The notes under the pieces were generated by a model that was not told the origin of the DNA, did no database searches, and saw nothing but the letters and a program-made list of their open reading frames with translations. Made by a program: the position numbers and the translations under genes. From contig KV419395.1 in NCBI GenBank assembly GCA_001630475.1, positions 996,753-1,060,752 on the forward strand: a DNA stretch of 64,000 bases, given 5' to 3'. The stretch is from Sistotremastrum niveocremeum HHB9708 (Eukaryota; Basidiomycota; Agaricomycetes; Sistotremastrales; Sistotremastraceae). How positions within the stretch are numbered: position 1 is the first letter of the stretch; each line of letters begins with the position of its first letter. Shown here in pieces: positions 12,341-23,644 of the stretch.

Positions 12341-14008
12341 CGGGAATTTGTGGGTATGGTGAGTGCATTGAATCTTTTAGATGCCGTGAAATTAAGCAGC
12401 CTCTATTGCAGAACGGGCCGACTCGCTAACAGCCGCTAGAGCTACGCGAGATCTTTGTCGCTAGGAATTTGTCTCAGCAAAGTACCGTACCACACTCCAA
12501 TCAGCAGGTTCTGCCAAGCAAAGACGAAATTAGTGTGCAGGTGGAGATCGCCTCTGCTCTTTCATACTGATGTTTCTCCTTTCTCCCGTTTCAAGTGCCT
12601 GGCATGTTCTCCGCGACCCATTGCCGCGACTCTCCCTTCTTTGATCTAAGCTCTTTCTCACACCAGAACTGAGCGGTTCTCTCGTGATCGAGCTGGCGGC
12701 GAATGTGCCTATGGGAGTACTCTCTTCCAGCTGAGTGCAAGCCTTGTTTGGAGCCTCCCGGACCACTGTGGTAAAATCGAGTTAGCATATGCAATTGTGG
12801 CCCTTTGTACGTTGAATGCTTGGTACGAATCGACCGGAATTGTTGCTCGAAACTCGTAGATTGATAGCAGGCTTGCGCCGTGGCGCGACCGATGATTCAT
12901 GCGCTCTACTTCGCGGCCTCTAGATGACTACCAGTCCGGTTAGTAGTGAATGTGGACCCTGTGTTAGAAAAGTCTAAAGGAAGCGTCTTTCGGGTAAAAA
13001 AAAAGCAGATTGGTATTTCAGCGGGAGTGGCCAAAACCGTCATTTCAAATTGTCATAATCCTAGGGAAAGCAGATGGGCGCACGAGGTCATGGACGAGTG
13101 TACAATGGAGAGATTGGCTTAAACAATCTGACCAAGTGGGTAACCTCAGAGAGTAGCTAGACGGGCCAGGGGATGTGCTAAAAAGTAAATTGGAAGGTGT
13201 GCTAGTTGCCCTGAGAGGCGGGCTAGAGGTAACGAGCGGCGATAAGTGATCGACCCTAAGGTGCGTCATAAGAAGTAGCTAGTGGTTTCAAAGAGGAAAT
13301 TAGGTGTCAGTGCTCGGTCAGAGCGGTCAGGTGGAAAGAACTTGTTGGGAGGTTGGATGCGAACAAGGAGCCGAAATTTGAAAGAGAGTGGCAAAGGGGA
13401 GGCGTAGAGAGTTTGGAGATCTCGACTCAAAGAACCAGAGAAGCTCAGGCTCGGACTCGGATCACCCGCGATCTCGCATCAAGTCGGCCAGGAACAGGCA
13501 TGTACTCTCCGCCTGTGAGCGAGCGCCTGGGCTCGGCTGGCGGTTTGTTTGCTGAATCAAATTAAGTGCGAGGCTATCTCCTCGAGATCTTCTGGAGATC
13601 TAGTCTGGCTGATCTGTGCGTGAGCCTCGATCGATGCTTCCGAGGAAACAGTGCCCATCGAAACATATTGCTCGCCATTAATTCCCGTTCCATCGCTTAA
13701 AGTCAATTTCTCGCTCTCCTCTATTGTCATCATCGTCTTCTGCCGGCACATTCGACGTAGTAGCGTCTATCCGCTCCTGTTCTCGATCCCACCACTATGT
13801 TGTACCTCGGCTTAGCAGTCCTTGCGCAGCTGGCCTAATCTCCCTTCGGCATAAACTCTCATAAGGCACAAATTCCTGCAAGGACCAACCTCTTCTGTCA
13901 CATTATCTTCCGGCCAATATCTCATTTATCTCTAATCACGCGATGATATAAGACGCTTCACCCTCTTCGTCCGTCAGCTATCTCCTTCTATTGCGCTCCC
14001 AAGCTCAC
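12341..14008. other. Gene-poor stretch upstream of WOPR regulator A
   Basis: About 1.67 kb without a supportable gene, the longest in the window. Open frames here are short, have no recognisable domain and cannot be joined at plausible splice sites. It holds the 3'UTR of the dehydratase and the promoter and probably a long leader of the WOPR gene. A poly-A run lies near 13000. Confidence 0.5.
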
Positions 14009-15157
14009 ATGCAGCCTCCCACTCTTGTGAACACACGCATACGTTCTGTCGAGGATGCACTCAAAGTTTTTCATGCCGTCAACCTCGAGATCTTGCCCAT
14101 GATCCATCGTCGTCTGGGCCCTGCTGAGAGGCAGGAGGTTAGACCTGGCAACGTTTATGTATGGGAGGAACGCAGTCCCAATTCCGAGCAGGTGGGCCTC
14201 GGCATCGAGAGGTGGACTGACGGACGGCAATATCAACCGTCACGAGGTAAACGTGCACCACTCTCGCTATTTTCTCCGTCGCTAACAAACAACCCGATCG
14301 CAGTGAAAGACGAATTTTTGCTTTATCTGGCCAAGCCTGACGCCTCTTCGTCCTCAACCTCGGACCACTCTCGGCAGCCAGATAATACCGGGGACGAAAA
14401 CAGACTTATCAAGCAAACCTACTCTGTCTACGTCACAGACTCCGAGCCGAGGAGGAAATGGCACCTCAGTAAGTTTTCGCCCAAATGATAATATCTTCTT
14501 ACTCAATATCTTGTTCCTTAAGCCGCATATTATACCCCTGCGATGTTACAATACCTTCACACTATCGACGCGCATCCACTTGTGGGTATGCTTCAAGTCC
14601 CAGAAGGAGCGTACGTATCAGCTCGCATACCAAGACATCCTGCCCCAAGATCACGAAACAGTGAGGAAGGTTCACCATCCAGTTCTTGGGCGAGATCATC
14701 AATCTACGAAGGACGTGGTGGTGACGGTTCGTCCAACGTCCCCATATATGCGCCGTATCCAGTTCGAATGCCAACGGCATCTGGCTCAAACGCCCAAGCT
14801 GGTCCGTCACAGAGACCACAGCTACCGCCAACCTTACCCGATTTTACTCTTCCTCCCCCGCCCGGGATGCAAGTTCCTGGGCCTTCCAGATTGATTTTAC
14901 CGCCTGTGCCGCCTCAGTACCCTCAACGCATGGCCCAGCCACCAGGCGTGTACCCTACGTATCTTGTTCCGGGCCAAGTCCCGAACAATGAAGGTCACCT
15001 GGGTACCAGTATGGTCCCCTTGGATCAGCTCCAGCAGAGGGCATATACAAACAGAGATCCATCCGACGATCGAATTGTGAGAAGTTTTCTTTTGGCTCAA
15101 CAGCCTCCCAATCCTCCCAATCCTAGCCACCCACCTGGTCCTCAGAACTTGCCATGA
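14009..15157 (+). CDS. WOPR-domain (Gti1/Pac2/Wor1 family) transcription regulator A
   Basis: Fungus-specific DNA-binding regulator related to Gti1, Pac2, Wor1 and Ryp1, which control morphology and development. Three exons (14009-14246, 14304-14468, 14523-15157) give about 345 residues. The first half of the WOPR domain includes ALKVFHAVNLEILPMIHRRL, GNVYVWEERSPNSEQ and GIERWTDGRQYQPSR. After the first intron it continues VKDEFLLY and later LIKQTYSVYV and RKWHLTAYY. The C-terminal third is Pro/Gln-rich and probably disordered. Both introns sit at the same positions and phases as two of the introns in regulator B at 22.4-23.6 kb. The start motif MQPPTL..RIRS is also shared with B, supporting both start codons. 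Confidence 0.88.
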
Positions 15158-15708
15158 GACTATATGCAGTCTTCGGTCGTATACCCATTTCTCGCTTTAA
15201 ATCTTGTACCGTTCTCTTCCCTGTTAGCCCCTTTATATAGTAGTCGAATGAAGTTTCCCGCACTCATATTGTTTAAATAAGTTCGGTGAAAATTGGGGCC
15301 CCAATAAACATGGCCCAGCGCATGATCTACTTTTCACGGAAGTCGATCGAGAAGCGCGAACGCTATCTGAACGTTAAATTGTCATTATGGAAATTCACGG
15401 ATCTGCACTTCTTGCATGATTCATGTCCACGTCCACAATCAAGCTTGTTTAGGCTAGTATCCGAAGTCATTCCAGGCGCTGACAACAAAGTGATAACAGT
15501 GTGAAATAATGAACAGACATGTATTGAATGGAGTAGCGGCTACATGAACTACTTTCTTTTGGAATATGGATGAGTGTGAATGAGGCAATGACGAGAGCGC
15601 ATGAGGAGATTGAACATGATAGGAAACGATACAATACAGTGGAAGATAGGGTAAAACTGAGCTCTAGATGGAAACTTATCCCGTGCCGCAAACAAGTAGT
15701 CTTCCCTC
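15158..15708. other. Convergent intergenic stretch with a 14-bp perfect palindrome
   Basis: Between the 3' ends of WOPR A and TFIIA. No gene is supported. At 15292-15305 lies ATTGGGGCCCCAAT, two CCAAT-box cores facing each other; its position between two gene ends makes a promoter role doubtful. Confidence 0.4.
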
Positions 15709-16806
15709 TTACCACTCAAACTCCCTATAGCTGGATATTAGCCTGGAGAATTTCACTCGAAGTACAACATATCCTCACCCGCTGCATTTCGCAAACAGAT
15801 AATCCTTGCCGTTGACATGAATCATTCCGTCCTTCAACACACACTTCCACTTGTTTTTGACACGTGCCACCTATTTAAAGCGACGGTTAAAGACGGCAAA
15901 AAGGGTGCCAGGGAGATCGCTCCCAACCTTATCATATGTGCAAAACACAATGTCGGTGTCCGCACCTCCAGTCGCAGTAGGGTCCTCATCAGCGTCAGCG
16001 TCGGATTCTGAATCGTCAAGATCTGAGTTGATTTCTTCCGTATCAGCGGGTCTAGGAGCGCTTCCAGACGCAATCTTGCTATCCGGCGGAGGTGGCGAAG
16101 ATGACTCGGATTCTGAGGATGACGGACCATCGAGTTGTACGATTTGCTGAGAATTCGTTGGGGGAGCGCCCGATGGGCCATCGAGTTGTGGTATTCGACC
16201 GCCCGAACCACTTGAGCCAGTAGGAAAGCGTGGGGGACCTGAGGTAGCCGCTGCTGCAGGTGGAGCACCTCGAGGAAGAACTAGAACACCTTGACCTGGT
16301 CGAGGAGGCATAGGAGGGGCAGTCATCGGTGGCATCACATAATGATGCATTGGCTGAGTCATCGGAATATAAGGACGATCAATAGCCTCGGTTTTTACAT
16401 GAGGAACACCAGCGTAATGAGAAGGCGGAGGATGCGCCCCAGGTGGCACTGTGTAATTCATATGAGGGGAACGACGGTTGTTGTTAGTGGGTTGCGGCGC
16501 GTAGGACGTAGGAGCCTGGGGTGGGGCCGGGGGCTGCTCAAATTCTGCGACACGGGAGGCTATCACTTTACTCTCCCATTTCTTGAAAGTAGCGGTCATT
16601 AAATACGGACATCACACGACGAAGACGACTTACATCCTGGAGTTGGCCAAGGACATCTTCGCCGACACCATAATCTTCGAATTCCGCTCTCATGTTGGCA
16701 ATAACATCGTCGATGATAGCGCGGTAGGTAGTAGGCTCATTATGTTCTTTCAGCCAACAGATCTATCTAATTTCGATGCCGCGCTCACCACTATTTTGTT
16801 CGACAT
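15709..16806 (-). CDS. TOA1: Transcription initiation factor IIA large subunit (TFIIA alpha/beta, Toa1)
   Basis: RNA polymerase II general factor that stabilises TBP on promoters. Five exons (16806-16789, 16735-16634, 16581-15928, 15870-15779, 15724-15709) give about 293 residues. The N-terminal four-helix segment is spread over the first exons: MSNKIV, then PTTYRAIIDDVIANM and FEDYGVGEDVLGQLQD, then KWESKVIASRVAEF. The middle is a Pro-rich disordered linker with an acidic stretch (EEINSDLDDSESDADADED). The C-terminal beta-barrel reads DIVFCTYDKV, VARVKNKWKCVLKDG, HVNGKDYLFAKCSG and EFEW at the very end, as in all Toa1 proteins. The first coding exon is 18 nt and the last 16 nt. Confidence 0.93.
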
Positions 16807-17220
16807 GGCTGAGGGGCTCGGGGACGTGGTGATGGTCAGGAAGAAGACGTGTCCCCTTATATACCTGGCACAACACAGGAACACCGAGTGCTTTCCCACG
16901 CCTCATGATGACTCCGCTCAGCGACGCACGTGATTTCTTAAAAAGGAAATCCCCTGAATATTACTGAAGCACGTAAATAGCGCAGTTGTAAAGCAAAACT
17001 GTAGCATTGATGTTCGAGCAGCGTCCGGAACGAGGGCTCATCATCATTAAACAGCTTGGAATGTACATCTATTGCAACATGTAGACCCAGAGCCAGAGGC
17101 CCTCGTGCTTGCCAAGGATGTGTTGTGGTGTTTGGCGTGAGAACGTTTCCATCAGAGCCTACTACCATTCAACTGGTACTGTATAGCAGCTCGTCTGAGT
17201 AACTTAACTGAGATCAAACT
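16807..17220. promoter_or_regulatory. Divergent upstream region of TFIIA and the methyltransferase-like gene
   Basis: 414 bp between diverging start codons. Nothing codes convincingly here and I recognise no specific site. Confidence 0.35.
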
Positions 17221-18549
17221 ATGGCGGCCATCTTTGCCAGACATCCCAGATATGTTTTGGGGGCTGGTTTCCTCATTCTTTGCACTTTCCTTTTGTTGGC
17301 AGAGCGCCAGTCTTCGCCGTTCAAACCTCGTTATCCTGCATTTCCCCAATCTGCTGGAGACACCCAATCACTATCCGTCCGGCTCTCAGCAGCTGAAGAG
17401 ACATACCAACGTGTTCTTAAAAACCGCAAAGGCCTTATCCACAAGTTTGGGCCTACCCCAGACAAGATTGAAATGTATGTGCCGAATTGAGCCGTCTACA
17501 TAGCGATGTTTATCACCGCGTAGGTTTCCTGCAGACGTCCGACCTTGGCCCCCTTACACTGTCTGTAAGTCACCGACACGGTCGACTCGTTTTATAAATG
17601 CTCATGTCTGTCGTCCAGGGGATTTCTTCCCTGCGGCGTTCAACTGCCCTCACGAAGTCGAGCGTATCGGGGCTCTGGGCGACGGCGGCAAATGGGTCTG
17701 TGGTCTCTCTCGCGTGGCGACCAAGCCTGATTGCGTGGTTTACTCCGTCGGTTCGTACATCAATATCCAAGGGCTGCCATGCCTGATTGTCATATCAGGA
17801 ATCAACCACGAATCTTCATTCGAAGCCGAAGTCTTAGAGAGGACGACCGGTAAGCTACGACATGCTCGATCATTTCGTTTGAATAGCCTTTAACCCAGAT
17901 CTCGTCAGGTTGTCAAATTTGGGGCTACGACTTCAGTGTCTCTCAGTTTGGTCCAGAAATCCCCGCATCCCTCAGCTATCGCACCCACTTTTTCCCGTAT
18001 GGGTTGAGCGGAAGCGACAGGCACGGGCCAGATGACGAACAGAAGATGTACACTCTTCAGACATTGATGAAGATGAATGGCACGTCAAGGTCTCGAGCTC
18101 GGCTACAATGCTAACATTCGTTCAGGTCATACCTTCATTGACATTCTCAAAATCGATATCGAGGCTTGGGAGTTCGACACACTGACCAGTCTGATCCAAG
18201 CTTACCACTCGCAAAACTTACCGCTGCCCTTCGGTCAGCTTCAGTTGGAAATACATGCCTGGCATAAAAGCTTCCCTGAGTATCTACAATTCTGGGAAGG
18301 TTTGGAGAAGATGGGCCTCCGACCATTCTGGACCGAGGTAAAAATACTTATTCGCCTCCCCAACGCCGGAAACTTACGCTGTCTCGTCCACGCAGCCCAA
18401 TTTGGTTTACCAGAACTACAATCGAGGGGAGGCTGCGGCTTTGGCAGAGGTTCGCCATCCACGGTCTAAAAATCCGACAATGCTAATCTGTGATACAGTA
18501 TTCCTTCATCAACATCATGGGGAACCATGATCTGCTGTCCTCCGCTTGA
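17221..18549 (+). CDS. Membrane-anchored methyltransferase-domain protein (METTL24-like)
   Basis: Probable type II membrane protein of the secretory pathway with a FkbM/METTL24-like methyltransferase fold; the substrate is unknown. An N-terminal hydrophobic anchor (YVLGAGFLILCTFLLL) is followed by a stem. The conserved core comes next: WDFFPAAFNCPHEVERIG, LGDGGKWVCGL (the likely SAM-binding region), HTFIDILKIDIEAWEFDTL and QLEIHAW. It ends NRGEAAALAE and YSFINIMGN. The gene is cut by eight introns. One of them, at 18080-18125, uses a GC donor (G|GCACGT), which is the only choice that restores MNGHTFIDIL. The start at 17221 is supported by the anchor. Confidence 0.75.
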
Positions 18550-18735
18550 TGTTTTGAAACTTAAACGCATTTGGAATCCCATCAAAAATACGATTAACCT
18601 TAACAGCTTATTACTTAGCTACACTCTTTCCTGTATTTATAAAAACGGACAAGGACGATACCACGATACAAACAATACTCCCACGCGATTCATTAGTTAG
18701 GCGCTGAGCCCGGCATGACCTGTTACTGTTCCTGG

Positions 18736-18757
18736 TAATAGTAACCAGTTACTATCA
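18736..18757. repeat. Imperfect inverted repeat in the MFS transporter promoter
   Basis: TAATAGTAAC at 18736-18745 and GTTACTATCA at 18748-18757 are inverted copies with one mismatch and a 2-bp spacer. A further GTTACT lies at 18722-18727. This is about 80 bp before the transporter start codon and could be a dimeric regulator site; no factor can be named. Confidence 0.35.
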
Positions 18758-18838
18758 TTAGCACTCTCTTGGCAGGATCAATCTCTTTCGGTGCCAGTGC
18801 AGAGTAGTTCTGGCTTCACACTCTTTTTCAAACCCACT

Positions 18839-20539
18839 ATGACCTTGTTCTCTTCTATGGGCTTTTACGAAGCTCAACTCGTGGTCCTTGGCCTTTTCTG
18901 TGCGGCATCGTTACTGCTCGAGAAATATGCCTCTAATCCAAAGCAAATTGGCACCACGGATGGAGAAAATTCAGGCAGCGGCTGGAAATTGAGCAAAGGC
19001 GAATCTCCAGGGTACAAAGGTCTTATGCACAAATATCTGACTGTATATGCGATCGTCATGGGTGCACTCTCAGCGTTCTCATTCCAACCAACAGCTAATT
19101 TGAAGAAACAGGCGCTGACTGGCTGCAAGGGCCCTACGTATACTCGCTATACCACGAACAATACGTCTTTTCAGAAAAGATCATTGCAATCCTTTTCGTG
19201 ACGGGCTTTACGTCTGCGGGTGTCTTTGCACCATTAGTCGGCGTGTGGGCCGATCAGCAGTCCGTTCTTCACTTTTCGCAAACCCTGCCATTGCCTGACA
19301 TCAGATACTCGTCTACAGTGGGAGAAAACGTCTCTGTCTCTACTTCTGTCTGTCTTATGCCGGGGCTTGTCTCTGCATGCTGATTCCAAAATTGCCAATT
19401 CTCTTGATGGGACGCGTTTTGGGAGGATTATCCACCTCCATCCTCTTTTCGTGTTTTGAGTCATGGCTGATGGGGTCATCTTCGTCACTTGGAGTTTCGC
19501 AATCCGAGCTATCAAATATCATGGGTCGTGCTACTCTCCTCAACGGTTTCATAGCTACCGCTGCCGGGGTGGTATCCAACGAGTTGGTAGCCAGAACTTC
19601 CAACTTCCTCAGTCCATTCATGGCCAGTGCTTTGTTGCTGGGTTTGGCTTGGCTCGTGATTCGGAAGATGTGGGATGAAAATTTCGGCGGTGATCAACAT
19701 GAAGCAGGTGCAGAGGGTCTGTTTCAGTTGGGCCGTCTCAAAAAGGCTTGGTCGATCGTTGGCAGCGGTTGGTAAACTCTTCTTCAATCGAGGTCCATAG
19801 CTCACAGTGTACGTTGCAGATACCGCCTTGCTCACTCTGGGCTTCACGCAGACCTGTTTCGAGGGGTCTATGTATCTATTTGTGTTCTTATGGGTGCCCT
19901 CCTTGCAGGAGGCGTCACCGCTGCATGTACCCCTCCCATTGGGCTACATCTTCTCCTCTTTCATGATTTCCATGATGCTTGGGTCATTAGGATACACCTG
20001 CATAGTGGCAAATCTTCCGTCCGGCTCTGATAACCTTCCTCGCTCGAACGGGCATTCAAAATCGAAAGAAACCCAACAAGACTCCCGTTTGGTAGTTCAT
20101 GCCAAATTGAGCTCTCTCGTCTGCGCCATGGCGGCGTTAGCGCTCGCTCTAGCCGTCCGTTCAGAGAACGAGCACGTTCGCTTCTGGGCATTCTGTCTTT
20201 TCGAAGGCTGCGTGGGAATGTATTATCCCGTGCAAGGCATGCTGAGGGGAGCCCTGATCCCCGAAGATCATCGAGCAACGGTGTGTGGTCAGCATTTTTT
20301 CTTTATTCGCTCTAAGGCGTTTTCAGCTTTCGTCCCTATTTCGCGTTCCCTTGAACGTGTTCGTCACCGTGTCTCTTCTGACCGGCGTCTCATCTGCTCG
20401 CAAACTGGTATTCACAGGCTGTGCGCTAGTGTTGAGCCTCTCATCGCTCTGTACTGGCTTGGTTGTCGTGCGTCGTGCCATCTCCGGCGAACTGAAATTC
20501 TCGTATGGAGGGACGAACGGCGACTTCCGATCAGCCTAG
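18839..20539 (+). CDS. MFS transporter of the molybdate-anion transporter family (MFSD5-like)
   Basis: Major facilitator protein with about twelve membrane helices, related to MFSD5/MOT2. Five exons (18839-19061, 19112-19259, 19319-19767, 19820-20280, 20327-20539) give about 497 residues. Signatures are ADWLQGPYVYSLY at the first transmembrane pair, VWADQHGRKRLCL as the MFS loop 2-3 motif (joined across an intron with donor GTCCGT), FTQTCFEGSMYLFVFLWVP in the second half, and RVPLNVFVTV near the end. The start gives a hydrophobic first helix (FYEAQLVVLGLFCAASLLL). Transport of molybdate is inferred from the family only. It converges with the sulfoxide reductase gene, with 108 bp between stop codons. 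Confidence 0.85.
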
Positions 20540-20647
20540 AGAAGGATGATCCAAAATATGTATGCACTGCTGGTATTGCTGCTACGCTGACCTGTACATA
20601 TACCCTTGTGTGGATTTTTCTAACTAATATAGAAGGACATGGACACT

Positions 20648-21286
20648 CTACATGCTGAATTTTGGCCAGTCACAGGCTTTCGCAAGCAAAATAACTATGG
20701 CTTGCAATCCCACACGATCAGCTTCATCGAATCCCGAGATGGCGAGACAGTCAAGATCCAGAACACCAATGGCGTGATCACGGTGTATTATGGGCAATAC
20801 GATCTCGCTGTTGGTGTCGCCGTCGCAGGCAATGTGGCCAGGATAGGCATTGACATCGTCTACGATGACCACTTCCCGAGAGACAAAAGCATCAGCACAG
20901 ACGCCTTTCCCTTTCTCTGCACGAATGAATTGGCACGCCGGCTTGCCACAGAATGGCCCCAGTAAAAGAAGGTCGGCATCGGGTGATGATATTGGGAATA
21001 GTTGAGATTCAAGATAGAATCCGCACCAATTCACCGCGCGAGACTCAGCACCAAACTGTTCGAAAGCGAGCAGAGAGTTGTAGATGAGAGCCGAGGCATT
21101 GGCCAAGTTTGAGATCTTGGGAACATGAGAATCCGTTTGTCAGAATCTATAAGCCGACTTGACGATGTGAAATACCCAGTTTCGCTGACCCTCTATGAGT
21201 GCAGTGAGTTGTTCGAGGACATGAGCCCAGAATTCAGCTTTGGACTTTATTTCAGGGGGGACTAGGCTCGAATCAGCGTGAGGCAT
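20648..21286 (-). CDS. Free methionine-(R)-sulfoxide reductase (GAF-domain fRMsr)
   Basis: Reduces free L-methionine-(R)-sulfoxide with thioredoxin-type electrons in the cytosol. Two exons (21286-21176 and 21115-20648) give about 192 residues, a normal size. The GAF domain contains NWCGFYL, GPFCGKPAC, KGVCADAF and PGHIACDGDTNSEIVLPI. The three cysteines of this family (in KPAC, GVC and IACD) are all present, so the enzyme should be active. The start codon follows from a 37-residue first exon ending QRNW that joins ISNLANASALIYN in phase. It is divergent from the glycolipid transfer gene, with 83 bp between start codons. Confidence 0.92.
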
Positions 21287-21369
21287 CAAGTCGGATGTCA
21301 CGGTGAAAAGGAGGAGAAGTCGGATCTCGGAGATCAGTTCTGCTAAAGCCCATCTTTCCTTCCTTCACC
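21287..21369. promoter_or_regulatory. 83-bp divergent promoter of fRMsr and GLTP genes
   Basis: The two start codons are only 83 bp apart on opposite strands, so leaders and core promoters must overlap or be very short. No TATA box is evident. Confidence 0.45.
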
Positions 21370-22234
21370 ATGTCTACCGCCTATCTTGATACCGTCAAAG
21401 TACGCCTCGTTTTATTCTTAAAAATATCCATATGCTGAATGAAAACGTGCTCTAGTCTTTCGCAGATGTTCCCATTACAGACGCAGGCGTCGATACAGCT
21501 ACATTCCTCGAGGCATCGCAAGGTCTTTCCAAGATGTTCGGTTCGTGCCCGCCCTGTGGAAGAGACGTAGAACTTATAGTTCATAAGATCTACTCGGATC
21601 GACAGCGTTTGCAGTCGTTCAGTCTGATATCAATGGCAACATCGCTGTAAGCACGTGTGTTTGCTTTTATGTTCCTTGAGTTTGAGCTATCGCCATAGAA
21701 AGTTCGGGCCCGATATGATGCTGAACCTTCCAAGTCCGCGACATTGGAAGAGCTTGTGAAAAACGAACAAGGCGAGAAAAAACGGACCGCGACTGAGGGT
21801 CTCCTGTGGCTATTGAGGTACGACCTCCTCGAGCTTACTATATTTATGACTGATGATTATTATCAGAGGGCTTTCCTTCACCCGCTTGGCCCTCCAGAAC
21901 TCATACGATGTCAAGAGCGAAGAACTGAATGCCAGTTTCAGCAAGTCGTATGATTCAACGTTGAAGAAACATCACAATTTCGTCGTCAAGGGTATTTTCG
22001 CGGTAAGTGATGGTCATAAACCATCAAGTGGTTACCCGATCAATCTGATCACAATCTATTCAGGTAGCCATGAAAGCCTGTCCATACCGTGCTACCTTTT
22101 ATAGCAAGTTATACGGCGAGACGCCCGCCGAGGTAGCGGAACCTCAACTCGGTGCGTGGCTGGCTGCCTTGAAGAACATCACGACTAGAATGGATGCGTT
22201 CTATGAGAAGGGAGGGTATGGTAAGGGCTTCTGA
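21370..22234 (+). CDS. Glycolipid transfer protein (GLTP domain)
   Basis: Cytosolic protein that binds and moves glycosphingolipids between membranes. The short first exon (MSTAYLDTVK) joins SFADVPITDAGVDTATFLEA. The lipid-headgroup site is complete: VVQSDINGNI followed by KVRARYD gives the conserved Asp, Asn and Lys. Further on come ATEGLLWLLRGLSFT, with the conserved Trp, and LKKHHNFVVKGIF, with the conserved His. VAMKACPYRATFY and a Gly-rich C-terminus (KGGYGKGF) complete the fold. Six exons are separated by small GT-AG introns. No signal peptide or membrane anchor is present. Confidence 0.93.
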
Positions 22235-22423
22235 TTGTATACACCTCTTCAATCGTTGGAGTAGTCGATATGATCGAACGCCACAATGACATCCGCGACA
22301 TTCTCTGTGCTTTTCGGGACCGGAGGGTATGGGACGCGTCGTGGCATTCTCAAGTATCATCATGTATCGCAAACATACAAATCTAGCCATAAATCCGGAG
22401 AAATCGTATAATGAGCCTCAGAT

Positions 22424-23644
22424 TCAGAGTCCTTGGGTGAGAAATCTTAAGACCTTCTCGTCTTCAGGGCAGCGGTGGGTGCGCGGCGTCGGATTGTCCT
22501 CGAGGAAAGGAAGAGGGGTCAGACCGAGAGCGGGTCGGGGAGCGTGGTCGAGGAGAGGCGCTGGCAGTGTTAGAGGCGGAAGGGAATAGCGATGGGGAAC
22601 AAAGTGTCCATCAGACTGAATTGGCCGGAACTCATGCGCAAGCTGCCTCTCCTTCTGGCGACGGTTCTCATCGCGATCTTTGTATCTGTTCTTTGGATTT
22701 CGAGCAGATCGATAGCGACCTTCAGGGATGGGTAAAGAGGCGATGAAGGGAATGTCGTCGACAGTCCCTAGTTCCTCCACGTGGCCTTGCGCAAAGTATG
22801 CAGCTGGGGAGACCCGTCAAGAAGGGTCTATATGCATAGAACGATCGACGCACTGAGATGCCATTTCTTCATACCCTGACGCTCATCCTGGATGAACACA
22901 CTGTACGTCTGCTTAATCAGGCTCTCAAGATCGTCGGCTGAGCTTCTGGGTTGATCGTACGGGCTGCTGCCGGTGGGGGAAGCGCCTTGTTTTCTGCTCG
23001 AGGACAAGTGAGATAGAGACGGTGGTACGAGTTAAGTGAGATTACCTCGCCCACTTGGAAGGTCGCTCGGGATGCTCTGCATCTCGTTCAGTGTAGAACA
23101 GAAAGTCCTACGGATGCGGGAGACAAGACAGAATCCAGTTAGATGAAGGTTGACTTGTGTGAGAAATCGTCTTACGTCTCTAACTAATTAGGCGGGGTGA
23201 ACATGGGGAACACCATGAGGGGTCATGGATACATACCACGGGATGGGCCATATGTCCTAAGACGCACAAACGAGGTCGGTATTTGGGACCACTTTATCGA
23301 TGTTATCAGAGCTCACCTTCCGCTACAGCAGACAAGGACAGGGTCCTGTGAGACAGCGAGAGCGAAGAAGAGATATGGAGACTGACTCTGTCCAACGTTC
23401 AATGCCGAGGCTGGTGGCGTCGTTCACTGCACCACGTTCTTCCCAGACCCAAACGTCTCCGGACTTGAGTGCACGTCGTTCCTCGCCGTCGAGGCGTCGG
23501 ACGGTTAGTGGGAGTTTGTTTAGTTCTACGGCACGGATAATGCGATGGGCATCTTGAGTGGATCTGCAGGACGATGAGAGCGAGTTGGGGGCGGGAAAGA
23601 CGGGAAGACCTGATGCGGATGCCAGAGCACGTCGGACGCTGCAT
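22424..23644 (-). CDS. WOPR-domain (Gti1/Pac2/Wor1 family) transcription regulator B, with three consecutive microexons
   Basis: Paralogue of regulator A and probably also a developmental DNA-binding regulator. Eight exons are inferred: 23644-23610, 23563-23387, 23322-23317 (6 nt), 23256-23237 (20 nt), 23183-23176 (8 nt), 23107-23046, 22993-22854 and 22803-22424. They sum to 828 nt (275 residues) with phase closing at each junction. Exon 2 ends in GIERWT; the microexons supply DGR, TYGPSR and VRD; the next exon continues DFLFYTERD. This restores the near-invariant WOPR core RWTDGR-x-x-PSR. Further on are LIKQTYSVFIQD and KKWHLTAYF, with an intron at the same place as in A. The C-terminal part is rich in Pro, Arg and Lys. 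Skipping the microexons would break the core DNA-binding domain. Confidence 0.85.

Noticed and set aside
15292-15305. Palindrome with facing CCAAT cores as a binding site for the HAP2 product encoded in this window.
   Set aside because: It lies between two converging gene ends rather than in a promoter, so a regulatory role is unlikely.
21250-21262. Apparent frame break at a C-run near the start of the sulfoxide reductase.
   Set aside because: Recounting gives six C residues and an open frame, VPPEIKSK, so the first exon is intact.
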